Source: Actinomycetota bacterium (lineage in GTDB: Bacteria > Actinomycetota > Thermoleophilia > Solirubrobacterales > 70-9). Taken from it: a stretch of 5,431 nucleotides of DNA. The first letter of the stretch is position 1; every line of letters starts with the position of its first letter. A program made the position numbers and the translations under genes. The stretch covers positions 1-5,431 of the forward strand of contig VAYL01000172.1 of assembly GCA_005884305.1 (NCBI GenBank). The letters run 5' to 3'. The notes below the pieces were generated by a model, which worked only from the letters and a program-made list of their open reading frames with translations, searched no databases and was not told the origin of the DNA. Below are positions 4,607-5,431 of the stretch, piece by piece.

Positions 4607-5431
4607 GTGACCAGCACCTCGCCACGCCGGTACCGGGTCGTCGAGCCGTCGCCGGCAGAGCTGCCCCAGGAGTTCCAGTCGCGGTCGATCCGGCGCCGGG
4701 CGATTCAGGCGGTCGCGGCACTCACGCTGGTCGTTCTGATCTTCGTTCTCGCCCCCGGGCTGGGTGAGGTTCGTGACGAGCTCGAGGGAGCGGACCCCGC
4801 TTGGCTCGCGCTGGGAGTGGTCCTTGAGGGTCTCTCCTTCGGGTCGTACCTGGTGATGTTCGGGCCCATCTTCTGCACCGGGCTGACTCGCCGCCGGGTC
4901 TGGCAGATCGGGGGCTCTGAGCTCGCGATGGGTTCGATCGTTCCCGCCAGCGGTGCCGGGGGGCTGGCGCTTGGCGCGTGGGTTCTCCATCGTGGCGGCA
5001 TGGGAGGCCGGCGAATAGCTCGCCGTTCGGTTGCGTTCTTCCTCATCAAGAGCGGAGTGAACTTCGTGGCGGTCGCGGTCCTCGGCGTCTTGATGGCGCT
5101 CGGAGTCGGCCCTCATCGCTCGGTCGCGCTCACAATCCTCCCGGCAGTTCTCGCGGCGCTCGCAATCGGCGTAGTGGCCGTGCTTCCGATTGTTGGCGCC
5201 GGAGCGGAGCCGCCGCCCGACGCCTCGAGGATCCGTCGTTGGAGCAGCGAGACGAGGCGAGCCGTGATCCACGGGATCGCCGAGGCCGCTCAACTCCTGC
5301 GCTCGGGGGAGTTGCGGGTGGTCGCGGGCTCGATCGGCTACTGGGCATTCGACAACGCGGTGCTTTGGGCGACGTTCCACGCGTTTGGGATCTCACCCGC
5401 CCTCACGGTCGTCCTGATGGGCTATCTGATC
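4607..5431 (+). CDS. Flippase-like membrane protein (lysylphosphatidylglycerol synthase TM region family), 3' end cut by window edge
   Basis: A total of 275 codons are visible and the frame is open at the right edge. The protein resembles the YbhN/UPF0104 integral-membrane family, related to the flippase part of MprF. A basic cytoplasmic head (RRYR at 7-10, RRR at 29-31) precedes the first membrane helix at about 32-50. Then come ADPAWLALGVVLEGLSFGSY (62-81), a family-like block after the first helix, and the segment GSIVPASGAGGLALGAWVLH (109-128), the conserved Gly-rich region. IGYWAFDNAVLWATFHAFG lies near residues 244-262, like the 'YW..D..VLW..F.AFG' block of actinobacterial members. The GTG at 4607 is the first usable start. 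No good ribosome binding site precedes it, so leaderless or weak initiation is possible, and the start is the least certain part. Substrate is unknown; lipid or polyprenyl-linked glycan transport is known for some relatives. Confidence 0.85.
   Translation, partial: MTSTSPRRYRVVEPSPAELPQEFQSRSIRRRAIQAVAALTLVVLIFVLAPGLGEVRDELEGADPAWLALGVVLEGLSFGSYLVMFGPIFCTGLTRRRVWQIGGSELAMGSIVPASGAGGLALGAWVLHRGGMGGRRIARRSVAFFLIKSGVNFVAVAVLGVLMALGVGPHRSVALTILPAVLAALAIGVVAVLPIVGAGAEPPPDASRIRRWSSETRRAVIHGIAEAAQLLRSGELRVVAGSIGYWAFDNAVLWATFHAFGISPALTVVLMGYLI

Noticed and set aside
4484..5380. A 298-codon open frame on the minus strand
   Set aside because: It overlaps, antisense, the well-recognised flippase-like gene and the start of the NTF2-like gene. 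Its translation is rich in Arg, Pro and Asp with no domain pattern, typical of a shadow frame in GC-rich DNA.

Overview
The window is strongly GC-rich, gene-dense bacterial DNA with short intergenic gaps, GTG as well as ATG starts, and clear AAGGAG-type ribosome binding sites. The gene content (a DUF4331 protein of the 'SSHREAP' type, a small Tat-signal protein, tatA-tatC without tatB, an NTF2-like protein, a small winged-helix-like protein and an integral-membrane flippase-like protein) looks like an actinobacterium. A deep branch such as Thermoleophilia is possible, but this is an impression from protein style and codon use, not a demonstrated placement.

Layout. (1) Bases 1-715, minus strand: the N-terminal part of a nickel/cobalt transporter (NiCoT/NicO type) with a His-rich loop, running off the left edge. 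Its GTG start lies in a 10-bp perfect inverted repeat. (2) Bases 716-853: divergent intergenic region. (3) Bases 854-3845, plus strand: a tightly packed run of genes that looks like one operon. It encodes a 94-residue protein with a twin-arginine signal peptide, a DUF4331 protein interrupted by a frameshift near 2257, a 106-residue conserved-looking protein of unknown function whose ATG overlaps the DUF4331 stop, TatA, and TatC. (4) Bases 3846-3990: intergenic region with a near-perfect palindrome. (5) Bases 3991-4200, plus strand: a 69-residue winged-helix-like protein. (6) Bases 4204-4545, minus strand: an NTF2/SnoaL-like protein, converging on the previous gene with a 3-bp gap. (7) Bases 4607-5431, plus strand: a flippase-like (lysylphosphatidylglycerol synthase TM region) membrane protein, open at the right edge.

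How they may work together. The most interesting unit is 854-3845: a Tat-signal-bearing small protein, a DUF4331 protein that begins directly with the mature-looking SSHREAP motif and has no signal peptide, and the Tat translocase genes in the same run. This suggests, but does not prove, a dedicated Tat export module in which the DUF4331 protein might be carried out with its signal-bearing neighbour. The divergent metal transporter could supply a cofactor to a folded exported protein; that link is speculative. The DUF4331 reading frame is broken in this sequence, by a real mutation or a sequence error, and the break seems to have removed a short linker as well as shifting the frame. No RNA genes, CRISPR arrays, insertion sequences or convincing intrinsic terminators were seen, and no gene-free stretch exceeds 300 bases.
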